A stretch of 64,000 nucleotides of DNA from contig MU006107.1 in assembly GCA_010093705.1 (NCBI GenBank), positions 41,611-105,610 on the forward strand. The letters run 5' to 3'. Source of the stretch: Patellaria atrata CBS 101060. Its lineage: Eukaryota > Ascomycota > Dothideomycetes > Patellariales > Patellariaceae. The position numbers were made by a program, and so were the translations under genes. The notes under the pieces were generated by a model, which searched no databases, had not been told where the DNA came from, and worked only from the letters and a program-made list of their open reading frames with translations. Of the stretch, positions 43,873-55,330 are shown one piece after another; the first letter of the stretch is position 1, and each line of letters starts with the position of its first letter.

Positions 43873-46800
43873 ATGGCTGCCGATTATTTCCAAGACCAGT
43901 CGGTCTTCTCCTCGCTCCACGACCCATCTGCGTCTCCGAATCTTTCCTTTCATACTCCAATGGTGTCGTCCTCACGGCGTTCCTCGAGGCATGGGCTCTC
44001 CTCATCACCGGCATCTGAACAGATGCAACCTGAAACCACACAAAATGACGAGAATATATCTGTACTTGACCCTCGGAGATTCACCCCTACATTGCACGCC
44101 AATCTAGTCTCGGAGATTCTCTCACTTCGACGTGAGCTCGACTCAAAGCATGTTCTGATTGAGGACCTCGAAACCAACTTGCACAGCACCAAATTGGAGA
44201 ATGATGATCTGAATAAGCAATTGTCGCAAAGCACCAAAGAGAATAAGTCCGCCAGGCTTCAGATGCAACAGCTAGAAACCGAAACACTAGCGGCATTAGA
44301 GGAATTGGCAAAAGAACGTGACGATATTAACAACGTCAATTCCGAGCTGAAAGACAAGCTGGAGACGGCTCAAAACAAAATCCGAAGCTTAGACGAAGAT
44401 TCAGGCCGCACCCAAAACATATGGGAAAAGGACAAGGATAAGTGGGACCGTGAAAAGCGTCAATTAGAGCGACGAGTTCATGTGACTGAAAGCAGGTTGA
44501 AGATGGTTTTGGAGGAGTTGGCTGCGCAACAGGCGCTTCAAGAGCACGGAATTGGTAGTGAGGGAGAAGACAATACTCACGATAGCGGGCTCGGGAACGA
44601 GAGTGACACCAATAGTATTCGTTCAATGAGTCGTAGGGGCTCAGGGAGTCGGAATGGACGACATACTAGGAACATGAGCAATAGTAGTGTCAAGAGCATA
44701 GGTCGACTGTATAGACATTCGCACCTTACGGGGTCCATTTCCGAGGCGCCTGAAAGATTCAACGGGCAAAGTCTTGCAGATGAGTTGAGGTTCGACGAAG
44801 AAGATGAGGAATTGGAAGAGTTGGAGCTCGATTCTGACGACTTTCCGGAACACGAAATGCGAGCTATACGAGCCCTGGAATCGCGGCAATCGAATTATCA
44901 GGATGAAAAAGCAAAACGGATACTTGGCCTGATGCACGACAAATCTCAAACCAACAACTCTATTGAGGAGGAGAGATCTAAAAGCACTGAGACTACTATG
45001 ACTCGTGACGAAGCAGTGGTTTCCAGGCAGGCGGTTATCAAAGACTACGTTGACAGTAGTAGTCAGTACTCACCGCCACCATCCCCACAACTATCTCCCG
45101 AGCAAAAAGAATCATTGCGAAGTTACGAGCAGACTGCGCTTGCAATGATGGAAGTTGAGGCAAACCAAAGGCGAAAACGGATCGCTGCCGCTCCTTTTGG
45201 TAATATCAGGCATGCATCTCCTCCACGTCCTCCGAAGACTGGCCCACCTATGGTCTCCGCAGCATCTCAGACAGTGGAAGAGCCGTTGAGTCCTCCGGCG
45301 ACCCCAAAGCCCTTCGTCTCTAGCCCACCTTCTGCGCCTCTGTCGGATGAACCCAAACCTAGTTTCTGTTCGGTTTCAACTCAAACAGATATCTCAGAGC
45401 ATAAAACGGTACCGGAGAATAAAAACACCCCTCCTATGACTCCCACACGAGCTCCACCACCAATTCCTATAAACATTCCGTCTATTGCGATACACCCGCC
45501 ACTTTCCGCACCTCCCTCGCCGGGAGAGGCTATTTTGCCACCGGGAACGAAGAACGCAAGTTGTCAGACATCCTCTGAATTACTTCCTGTGAAGCCGATG
45601 AGGTCAATTGCAGTACAAACAGAGGAAATTCGTGTCGACAGACGTCTAGCTAAACTACCACCACACCTTTTGCCTTCCGCTATATCGTCTATACCACCAA
45701 CCCCCACCTCTGAGCTGAAAACCAGTCCTAAAGAGTTAGGTAAATCGAAGGTCTCAGATAGCGCTCTAAAGAAGAGTCCAATCATGCGATTGACTCAGGA
45801 TATACCGTCTTCACCCCCCGTGATACCGAAATCAGTGCTTGGAGATATTGAAGATGTATACCCTGGAAATAATGATAATGGCCCACTGTCAAGGCACATA
45901 AATGATACTATAAGGCGTCCCTTCCGGACTAGTAGCCTCTTCGCTGGTTTTGATGGTCCCAGTTCCGACGAAGAAGATCAAGCAGAGGATCCTGATTTGA
46001 GTGACGAGGAGTATCGAGCAGCACCCCCTATTCCGCCGATGGCTTCAAGCCGAGGACTAAAGCATTCACGGGGATTTGCGAATCCTCCTACACCAGTTCC
46101 CGAGGAGAAGGAGGTATCACCAAATCCTCGGCAGTTCGACGGAAAACAAAAGGTCTTGGGGCCAGCTCCAACGTTCAACAGTGATCGGCGCTCATTTGAT
46201 AAGCCAGACAGAGAATCATTTGAGAGACCTGGGAGAAATTCGTTCGATAAACCCGCAAAAGTTGCAAAGCCCTTGAGGATATCTACCACAGCCCGTCAGC
46301 CAAGCGTACGGCGTACGGCCTTGATCCAAAGTGGAGCCGTAGCACATCTCCAGCATCGCTCACGTAGTCCAAGCTTGGGTAGCGTAGAGTCTAGCAATGT
46401 TAACAGCCTCGCACCAAAGCCTCCATTCCCGGTTCCAACAAGGTCAAGTTCACGAAGGGTACCAGTAAGCAAGAGTGAAGGATCCTACAGCCCTACGCCA
46501 CGAGGAGGTGGAACATTTCGCGGGGGACGTCCTAATAGGGGAGCTAGACACTCTAGGCAAGACAGTCTGCGCAAAGTGCGCTCCGCTGTAGTGATTCCAC
46601 GCACTGTCCGTCAACGTAGTCGATCGCCCCCACTTCCTTCACCACTATCACCTCTGTCACCAGAGAGCCCTCAATTACCGCCTCTGCCAAAAGACAGCAT
46701 TACTTCTTCACATTATGTCCACACTTCCCAACGCATCGGTCATCGTTCCCAACCAAGTACGAATACCTCTAATACAGGCCAGGCTTCAGTTAACAGTGCT

Positions 46801-47948
46801 GGTTCTACTAGCGTCGTTGACGCGATTGCTGCCACGATGGTCGGAGAATGGATGTGGAAGTATGTTCGAAGGCGAAAGTCTTTCGGTGTACCTGATTCAC
46901 CGCAAGATTTCGGTAGAACAGGGGAGGATGGTTCTGTCAATGTTACCGGCAGTGGTGTGCGACATAAGAGATGGGTCTGGTTATCACCATACGAACGATC
47001 TGTCATGTGGAGTAGCAAGCAACCTACGTCTGGCAGCGCCTTACTGGGCAAGACAGGACGAAAGCGTAAGTCATATCATGAACCATTCATTACGTCTCTA
47101 ATAATTTCGCAGTCACCATCCAGTCTGTGCTAGACGTGAAGGACGACACACCATTCCCTAAAGGCACTACGAATCAGCAAATCTTCAACCGTTCTATCTT
47201 GATCCTCACTCCTGCTCGCGCTTTGAAATTCACAGCAGTTTCGCGAGAACGGCACTATCTTTGGCTCAAAGCACTCTCTTTCTTAGCTCAAGCTGCTCCA
47301 GAATTAGATGCCTTGCCTCCACCCATACCGCCACCGGAACACGAAATACCATCCCGTAGTCAAGGTGCATCACTCCGTCGAGCTCCAATCCGGGACTCAG
47401 TCCGTCTCGCCAAGGACAAGAGGGCTCCTTCACTACGCCACTATAGCAGTCGAGCTGACACCATTCAAGAAGGTTATGTGGACAACAATTTCCCTGAGCC
47501 CGTCGTGGATGCTGCTGAACCTCCTACTGTGCCACGTTTCGGTGGTCATGGTCGAAAGCGGAGCATGACCCAACCGCGCATGCCACAGCCCCCACTCCCC
47601 TTCCGCAGCTTCTCGCATAACCAGGTCCCTTCAGTCGTTTCAAACGGATCCAGCGATATTTATGCCCCTCCATCGGTCCCATCTTCACTGTACAACGGCA
47701 GCAGTGCCTTTCCCGCCTCTTCAACTCGAACATCGGAAGCAAGCAGCGCAGCAAGACCCAACTTCTTCGACGCCGTCGGAACAGTGAGGATGGAGGCCTT
47801 CGTCGAGTCGAGGTATTCGGAGGAATCGGGACCCAGGAAACCACCGAGACGAAGGAACAGCCAGTTCAGCGGCATCTCGGATCCCAACCGTGGTGGCGGA
47901 GTTTACGAAACCGCGTTCCTGGACTTCGATCCGTTCAAAGGTTTCTAA
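43873..47948 (+). CDS. Cortical anchor protein with PH domain (Num1/ApsA family)
   Basis: Exons 43873-47065 and 47113-47948 give 1342 aa. Num1 of yeast and ApsA of Aspergillus sit at the cell cortex and anchor dynein and mitochondria, so they control nuclear migration. A coiled coil spans about residues 75-232 (ILSLRRELDSKHVLIEDLE). The long middle is Pro/Ser-rich with three short related motifs (AASQTVEEP, STQTDISE, AVQTEEIR), then a diverged Ser-Phe-Asp-Lys-Pro repeat (RRSFDKPDRESFERPG). The C-terminal PH domain (about 985-1120) has the family signature VGEWMWKYVRRRK, HKRWVWLSPYERSVMWSSKQ, then across the 47-bp intron IQSVLDVKDD and RSILILTPARALKF. The in-frame ORF extends upstream only to a GTG, so the ATG at 43873 is chosen. 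Confidence 0.9.
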
Positions 47949-49254
47949 GCGAGGAGAAGGAAAAAAAAATATGATCCTAACTATGATATTTCCTACCTCA
48001 AATCGCCCGGCCTTTGTCGACTGAAAAACAGCACTAAAAGTGCAAACCCCCCTCTTACGCTTTACCAGCATTTGTACTATCTTAAAAAATGTTTTTCACA
48101 TCATCATGTTTTTTTTGTATCATTTCCCTGGCGTTACGGGTTCGGTGTCTTCGGCATAGTGGATGGGGAAGCGATTAGGGGGTTAAAAGGCATGTTTTGT
48201 GGGCTCTAAGAAGCGTTTGTGGCTCGCGCTCGTCTTGTACTTTTCTAATATTGTAATCTGAGCAGATTACTGAATTCCTTTATTTAATCTTCTTGTCCGT
48301 GGGTCGTTGTTACGGCGCCGGATGGTGAGTTCAATACCCGAGTTTCGATGGTTTGTTTAGTTTAGTTTAGTTAAAGATAGAGGGGATGGATAGTGAATCG
48401 ATTATATTCTATGATGTGGTGTTTTAGATGTGAAGATATTGACTATTGAGTGCTATGGAGTTCTGTCTGGTTTGAGTGAATTACATATATTCTTGTGTGA
48501 GACGGTTGTTGCTAGGTCTAACTAAGGTATGGACAGTACATGATGTCTGAATAATAATGCGCTTCACATCAGGGGTTGAGCAACGGTGAAAATGGTATTG
48601 TTTGTTAAGTATTCCGTCACTGCCTCCCCTCAACTGCCTAAATACCCCGTTCTCCCATGTCCTCCTGTACACCACTGACAGCACCAGTCTTGCCAGTGCG
48701 TCTGCGCCAATGGTTGCTATGCTCAAATTGACCTATTCGCCTATACAGAAACTGTAAGATTGAGACTGTGAGGTTTGAAGGCCCTACGGTTATTAGGTGT
48801 TTTGTACGCCTGGGAGGATTGAGGTATCCTCGAGTCTGGAAGTGCAATATTTGGGTAAGGATGAAGGGGTTAGTGTGACTGGACGTTACTTTGGTAGGAT
48901 GACGGGTAGATTCATGGTCTGCTTCCAGAATGTTGTTGATGAGGTTCGGATCGGTTCGAACACGCTTATCAAATGCCACTTCGAAAGGCCGAACTTAAAC
49001 CCCGAGGATTGATCCAAGTGGTTCTATACGTAGGCGACTATCGTCTTTCGGTCGTCGGAGATGAAAGGATTGGGGACCTTCGGATCCTTATCGTGGCTTG
49101 TTCGAGAGGATCAGGCGGTACATCCTCAATGTTCTCAATAAAGCTTGGGTTTTGCCTTTCAACTCAAGGTAATCGCCTCTTCCAAGGTAATTGAGACATG
49201 TCCAGGAAATTGATCCAAGTGTCGAACAAAGTCGGCTTGGAAAAAACACACGAT

Positions 49255-49585
49255 ATAGAACTCCTCTCAGGTCCTTGAGGGGGTCGAGCAAGCAACCTGA
49301 GTTACTCCCAGAAACGTGCAAGATTGAACTATCTCAAGCCCGGTAGTGGGTCGAGGAGGCATGAACTAAGTCGTATGAAAGTACGCAAAAAAGAGTCTAT
49401 CTCGAACTCTGGAGGGAGCCGAGCTGCGCCGAACTGAGTCGCCCACGGTCACAGAACTGATCTCATAGCCTCGAAGGGGTCAAGCTCTCGAACTAATTCG
49501 GTCAAACAATTCACACAAAATAGAACTGACCTCAGATCCTCGGAAGAATCGAGCTCGTGAACTTAGTTGCCCAAACGACATAACT
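49255..49585 (+). repeat. Degenerate ~66-bp tandem repeat, about five units
   Basis: Units begin near 49255, 49320, 49391, 49453 and 49519. A shared skeleton reads roughly AGAACTxxxCTCAxxxCCT, then CGAGGGGGTCGAGC, then GAACTAAGTCG and an A/C-rich end. Units differ at many sites and no frame is kept, so the array is non-coding and old. Part-units may extend to about 49195 and 49612. Confidence 0.7.
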
Positions 49586-49654
49586 TCTCGAACTAAGTCT
49601 CCTCGAAAGAAAGATTAGAAAAGAGACGACGGGAGTTGAATTTATTTGATGTCT

Positions 49655-49755
49655 GTGACGCTATGCCCTTATTGGACAGCGGGGCAAGGGGAAACCTCGG
49701 TGGCTGTTTTCCCACTAGAGCCTTTTGGGAACTCAAGGTATCAGACGCATACTCA
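49655..49755 (+). repeat. Direct repeat copy 1
   Basis: Core CCCTTATTGGACAGCGGGG, ending near AAGGTATCAGACGCATACTC. Pairs with the copy near 50250-50345. Confidence 0.6.
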
Positions 49756-50249
49756 ACATTATATCCATCGTGAGTGAGTGAATAGATGGGCATGTATCCC
49801 AAATTCAGACACGCGATCCAACCTTCAAGGTCTCCTTGCAGAGGAGAAAAGGAACGGGAAGGAATTGATTCACTGAGCCCCGGTATCTGTGCGGACTGAA
49901 TACCTATCCGTGGAGATAGGTATCCAAACGAGAATTGATAGAGTACTATCTTCCACACGGAGTAGCCAATTATACTATGAAGTAACCATACGGAGTAATA
50001 CTACTCTTTTACTCCTTCCTCCCTTACTTACCCTTTCCTATAGATTCTGTTTCCCCTATCTCAGATGCCGTTACTCGTCTGCTCGTACCAAGCGCTGTCA
50101 GCTCCCGCTGGTCCTTATTTCTGTGCAACGTTTGAAACTGACCTCACTCTATACGGTTAACGTTCCAGCTGGTCTTCCAGCTGGTTTTCCAGCAGATGCT
50201 CAACCCTACGGAGATGCCTCCTGTGTGGTCGCTGTTGTCTTCGAGCTTT

Positions 50250-50345
50250 TGTGGCGCTATTCCCTTATTGGATAGTGGGGTTAGGGCAACTAAATGGAAG
50301 CTTGTTACTCCCTTTCATCATAGCCTAAGGTAAGCATATACTAAT
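50250..50345 (+). repeat. Direct repeat copy 2, differing mainly by C-to-T changes in its core
   Basis: Core CCCTTATTGGATAGTGGGG, ending near AAGGTAAGCATATACT. In the core, sites that are C in copy 1 (GACAGC) are T here (GATAGT). Confidence 0.6.
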
Positions 50346-50452
50346 TTGTTGCCTCCGATACAATTATATCTAAGTACGTACTGAAACTCAAAACAACCCT
50401 GAATTTGCACCTCATTTCTCTTGACTCACTTCATAAAGCCTAACAGCAAAGT

Positions 50453-53020
50453 ATGTCTTGTCAGCATGTTAATTCTCCAGGTAAGTCTTCACTAAGCGAA
50501 ATCATTACTGCACACACAACGGCATTACTTACTGTTAGCTAGATCTTCGTCCACCAAGGCCTACTCAGTCAGTCTATCGTGAAGATTGTACTCAATGCTT
50601 CAATTCTATAGTAAGCTTTTACTATCTACCCTCTATCGAATGCTCCTCACCAGCGGTATCCTAGGACGATCCGGATGGACTAGATATTTGTCTATACTGC
50701 TTCAACGGGGGCTGTCCTTCAGATCAGTCCCATGCCGTCGTCCACTATGAAACCACACACCACCCGCTCGTTCTGAACATCAAACGAACACGAAAGAGGG
50801 TAAAGCGTGATGAACCCCCCCAAAAGCTATCAAAGCTTGCCATTGCCGCCGAAACCGAAGAGGACCGCTACGATACAACGACAGAGGTCAAATGTTACCA
50901 ATGTGGGGTCCAAAACATCGATAAGGGAACAGGGAAACTCCCAGAAGTTGTGGATGCTGTTTTAAAAGCTAACACATTTGCGAGGCAAGAAGAGGTCAAG
51001 GCATGGGAGCAAGAGATGATACCGTGTGAGCACACACTTTGCTTAGAGCAACAGGCACCGATGCAGATAGAGGCTCAAAACTTAGCAAACTGCTCAAAGT
51101 GTGATCTGAAGGAGAACTTATGGCTTTGCCTCACCTGTGGCAATCTAGGTTGCGGTCGTGCTCAGTATGGTGGCGTTGGCGGAAATGGGCACGCACTTGC
51201 ACATACGGATGAGGTTCATCATCCCGTTGCTGTCAAACTCGGGTCATTGACGGCTGATGGAAATGCTGATATTTATTGCTACTCATGCAATGAGGAAAGA
51301 GTGGATCCCGAGCTCCCTGCTCACCTGGCGCATTGGGGTATCAACATTGCGGAAAGACAGAAGACTGAAAAGAGCTTGACGGAGATGCAGATCGAGCAGA
51401 ATCTCCGTTGGGAGTTTGCAATGGTTACTGAAGATGGAAAGGAGCTCCTACCCTTGTTTGGGGAAGGCTTTACTGGACTGAAGAATATGGGGAATAGCTG
51501 TTACCTCGCAAGTGTGGTGCAAAGTTTGTTCTCCATGCCCGAGTTCGTGGAGAGATACTATCATCCCAAAGATCCACCACCGCCCTCTCAAGCACCCGCT
51601 GAGGATTTGGAAACCCAGTTGCGCAAGATTGCGGACGGGCTCTTGTCTGGTCGCTATTCAAAACCCGATAGCGATTACATAATCTCAGAGAACACAGCTG
51701 AAGTACCTCACCAAAAGGGGTTGGCTCCAGCAATGCTTAAGCACCTAATCGGTAGGGGTCATGATGAGTTCTCCACCATGCGCCAACAAGATGCTTTCGA
51801 ACTTCTATTGCACCTCCTGAAGCTCATTACACGACAGCAACATCCTGCTCCGTTGAAGAATCCCGTAGACTCTTTCCGGTTCGTGATGGAGCAACGTTTG
51901 CAATGCATTTCATGTAAAAAGGTTCGCTATCGTATGGATGAGCAGGAAAACATTTCAATACCCGTACCGATCCGCCGAATGTCAAAGGAATTCCAGATGG
52001 AAGTTTCAACAGCGGATGGCAAAGAAAAGGAGAAGGAAAAGGATGAGTTTGAGCCAGTCACTCTCAAAGAGTGCCTCGACATTTTTACTGCTGACGAAAT
52101 GGTCGAATTTACGTGTCCAGCGTGCGGAGGTAAGGATGGTGCCATAAAGCGAAACGGTTTCAAGACGTTCCCTACAGTTCTTGCTATAAATGCAAGACGT
52201 TTTGAGGTTGTGGGATGGGTTCCCACGAAACAAGATGTCCCAGTCATCGTTAACGATGAGCCATTCTCATTCGATGCCTACAAATCTCTTGGACTACGGG
52301 ACGAGGAGGAGGCTTTACCCGAAGATGCTGAGCCCGCCACATCAAACAAATTTATTCCAAATGAGGCCGCTTTGTCGATGCTGGAAGCTATGGGATTCCC
52401 GAGAGTGCGGTGTGAGAAGGCGCTCCACGCAACGGGCAACTCTGATGCAGAAACGGCATCAAACTGGCTCTTCGCTCACATGGAGGATCCAGATATTGAC
52501 ACACCGGTAAGCTTTGGAGGTGGGTCAAGCGCAAAACCCTCCGCGGCAATTGATCCAGAGGCAATAGAGAACTTAGGTGCTATGGGATTCAATGCTCCTC
52601 AAGCACGACAGGCACTCAAAGAAACTGGCGGTGACATGGAACGTGCTGTCGATTGGCTCTTCAACCACCCTGATGCTGCTGGAGACTTTGGCGACGATGA
52701 TGCACCCGAGACACAAGAAGAATCATCAACCAAGGAAAGACCATTGCCTGGCGACGCAACTCTACCTGCAGACTTCCAGCTACACTCAATTATCTGCCAC
52801 AAGGGGAGTTCGATTCATGCTGGGTAAGTCGTCTCGTTCATTAGATTCTGAGAGCTATCAACCTAACACTCATAGACACTACGTGGCATTCATACGAAAG
52901 CAGCTTCCTGGTGATCCATCGCCAAGTTGGGTGTTGTTCAACGATGAGAAGGTGGCAAAGGCGGCTGATGTGGAGGAGATGAAGAAGTTTGCATATGTCT
53001 ATTTCTTCAGGCGGGTCTAA
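50453..53020 (+). CDS. UBP14: Ubiquitin carboxyl-terminal hydrolase Ubp14 (USP5/isopeptidase T)
   Basis: Exons 50453-50480, 50543-50610, 50665-52823 and 52876-53020 give 799 aa. The enzyme takes apart free polyubiquitin chains and so keeps the proteasome unblocked. An N-terminal variant zinc finger (CTQCFNS, CLYCFNGGC) comes first, then the canonical ZnF-UBP at about 175-265 (CSKCDLKENLWLCLTCG, GGNGHALAHTDEVHHPVAVK, IYCYSCNEE). The peptidase Cys box is GLKNMGNSCYLASVVQSLF with C311; two UBA domains follow at about 596-637 and 662-703 (LEAMGFPRVRCEKALHATG and LGAMGFNAPQARQALKETGG); the His box SSIHAGHYVAF carries H753, split by the last intron. This C-box/UBA/H-box order is diagnostic for USP5/Ubp14. 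The first two exons (28 and 68 nt) were found only by extending the N-terminal finger. Confidence 0.97.
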
Positions 53021-53539
53021 TGGTGTCTATCTGCATTTGTAACTTTTATATCAAGTTCAGCATATGCATTGCGAGTGGCGTAGAGTTGGCTTTTGAAAAA
53101 AAAAGCGAAGCGAGGGGTTGGTGGGATAAATAGGTATTAGAAAGCATGAACAGGTGTAATTGGGACACGAAGATGATATAGTTGTATACACAAAAGTGTT
53201 CGACTCTATTAGGAAGTATTAAAGAAAGGAGTAAAGAATATCTCCGTCTCCGTGCTGCTCGGCTTTGATAGAAGAAAATTGCCTCTTTGGGTTTAAGGTC
53301 TGCCGTAGTTTCTATCTATGTCATACCCGAGGATCTAGCCCGCTTTGAACAACCCAATCGCAAAGAATCTTGGACCCCATCCTTCGTCACAGAAGAACAC
53401 CCTCGCCCATATTTCATTCTTATCAGATTTCAACATCTACAAAAACCTAACCGCAACACATCACCCCGCCATCACAATACTACGATTGAACGCCCAAAAA
53501 TACACACTTCAAACAAATACGATATAAGGAATCGAAAGG
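53021..53539. other. Intergenic, UBP14 to ISU1
   Basis: 519 bp with an A-run near 53096-53104. It holds the UBP14 3' UTR and the ISU1 promoter and leader. Plus-strand frames here are Pro/His-rich and motif-free. Confidence 0.45.
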
Positions 53540-54454
53540 ATGATGAGGAGAGCGATCACACGAGTCCCGGTGCAGGCGAGCAGAGCTCTCCGCACCACCA
53601 CTGCGAGCCCGGCGATGAATGCGACGAGGACGGTGACGGTGACTGCTCAACAGACACAGAGCAGGAGGAGCTATCATGAGAAAGATAAGTCGAATTCTTT
53701 TCCTTTCGATCTCCAAAGAAGAGGTTTCGACGATGTGGCGGACGTGGCGGACGGGCGATATGTGAGAGCGAAGTTTGGCGTCTCTCTCTCTCTCTTTCTC
53801 TCTCTCGATCTCTACATCCCCCATCCCGTCTACCTGTTATACCGTGCCGTATCTCCTCCAACCTTAACAGTTTCATGTCTTTGTTTTGTCCTTTGGTCTT
53901 CCCAAACACCTTAAGCTAACACCCCCAAACTGCTCGACCACTACTCCCGCCCCCGCAACGTCGGCTCCATGCCCAAGGACGCGGCGGACGTTGGCACCGG
54001 CCTCGTCGGCGCCCCCGCCTGCGGCGACGTCATGAAGCTCCAGATCCGCGTCGACCCGGCCAGCAACACGATCGCCGACGTCAAGTTCAAGACGTTCGGC
54101 TGCGGCTCCGCCATCGCGAGCTCGAGCTACCTCACAGAACTGGTCCGCGGCATGACGCTCGAGGATGCCGGCAAGATTCGGAACACGGAGATCGCGCGGG
54201 AGCTTTGTTTGCCGCCTGTCAAGCGTGAGTTGTTGCTTTATCCTTCCTGTGTTAGCCTTTTGGTCTTTGGGAGGATGTAGGGCTGATACGAAGTCGTAGT
54301 TCACTGCTCCATGCTCGCCGAGGACGCCATCAAATCCGCCATCTCGAATTACTATTCCAAGAACCCGAAGGCGCGAAAGACGGATCTCGGGGCCGCTGAC
54401 GCCTCGATTCCGAAAGTCGAGGTCGAGACAGTTTCTGCTTCTTCGCCCGCGTAG
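53540..54454 (+). CDS. ISU1: Mitochondrial iron-sulfur cluster assembly scaffold Isu1
   Basis: Exons 53540-53684, 53931-54224 and 54300-54454 give 197 aa. Isu1 is the scaffold on which [2Fe-2S] clusters are built in the matrix. The N-terminus is Arg/Thr-rich (RRAITRVPVQASRALRTTTA) and fits a mitochondrial presequence. The mature part has SYHEKVLDHYSRPRNVGS, GTGLVGAPACGDVMKLQI with the first cluster cysteine, KFKTFGCGSAIASSS with the second, and CLPPVKLHCSMLAEDAIK with the Ssq1-binding LPPVK and the third. The second intron is ordinary GT...AG (75 bp). The first intron is not: only an AT...AC pair gives the conserved HEKVLDHY. A tail of about 25 residues (KTDLGAADASIPKVEVE) extends past the usual end. 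Two adjacent ATGs at 53540 and 53543 are both possible starts. Confidence 0.93.
53685..53930 (+). other. Putative AT...AC intron in ISU1 (246 bp)
   Basis: It begins ATAAGTCG after codon 48 plus one base (AAA G), and ends CCCCCAAAC before TGCTCGAC, giving the Val codon G/TG. A consensus branch site GCTAAC (53915-53920) lies 11 nt before the end. The donor matches the U2-type consensus GTAAGT except for its first base. A CT-rich run fills 53781-53817. At 246 bp it is more than twice as long as any other intron modelled here. Confidence 0.7.
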
Positions 54455-55070
54455 ATAACGCCGGGACTGGAAATTAAAACTGTGCTTTTTTGCCGCGTTC
54501 GGCGTTCTGTGATTGTTTGGGGGGTTTGTTTGTGTGCGTTGTTAGATAGCGGGAAGGGAGGCGGGAGATAAGACTTTCGCTATGCGATATTGTGGTTGAA
54601 GCGTTGAAATTTGAGTCTCGAGCCAATGCTTTGTGTGTTGTGCATCTCCGGGAATGGGGAGTGGTGAAAATGAAAAACCTTCCTACCTTAATGCTCCAGC
54701 AAATGGAGTAGGCTATCGTTGTATATATGTACTTCATTCTTCTATCCTCTCGGTCGACCAAATGCGTGACACCCTCGTATCGTGGTGAGATGCTCACGCC
54801 ACTTTTGGGATATGAGTCTCTGGCGTGGGAACTGATTCTTGGCGGATCGGATTCCCTGATGTCGTCGGGTAGAGGTGAGCTGGTATCTGTTATTGATACC
54901 GTACAATATGCAGATTGGGGGATTTGGGTTAGATTATATCAGATCGGGTCAGATACGAATCCAGCACTCCTACCTACCTTATCCCATACCGATCGAACAA
55001 ACTCTCAATTCACCAAAAAAAAAAAAAATGCACACCACAAACCAAGGACCAAATAAACCCATTTGCGGAA

Positions 55071-55101
<31 letters not shown>

Positions 55102-55330
55102 ATCACCCAGCTTGAGCTGCCTTATGAGCTACGGCTCCATCTACCCTTTCCACCTCACCGAAAAAAAGGAACGTCCCAGCCTCGCGGCCCACGAAAATCT
55201 TCCCACTGGCATCCCCAGCTATGCATACCAAAGCAAACAAAATAAACTAAAACGCCCGCTAAGTGACAACCGAAAATAGACAAACGAAACCGAATCCTTC
55301 ATTTTTTACAGTACACATAATCTCTCCCCC
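54455..55330. other. Convergent 3' spacer, ISU1 / FLC gene, with microsatellites
   Basis: Contains an A14 run at 55015-55028 and an AT/GT microsatellite at about 55071-55100 (ATATATGTATATG then TATATA repeats). No gene. Confidence 0.5.

Larger units (their letters stand above)
47949..50452. other. 2.5-kb intergenic tract with decayed repeats
   Basis: No gene seen. From about 49200 it consists largely of a degenerate ~66-bp tandem repeat and, further on, two copies of a ~100-bp direct repeat (both listed separately). The last 60 bp before 50453 are the 5' leader of UBP14. Confidence 0.5.

Noticed and set aside
50160-50195. CCAGCTGGT repeats as a CRISPR-like or regulatory array
   Set aside because: Only three short copies (CCAGCTGGTCTT, CCAGCTGGTTTT, CCAGC) without spacers; a simple local tandem duplication.
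53781-53817. CT-rich run in the ISU1 intron as a polypyrimidine tract for a nearby AG acceptor
   Set aside because: It lies over 100 bp from the 3' end of the intron and no in-phase AG acceptor follows it before the conserved exon.
53685-53914. ISU1 exon 1 reading on through 53914
   Set aside because: The read-through residues are not part of any Isu protein and the frame would not connect to LDHYSRPRNVGS; the AT...AC join does.
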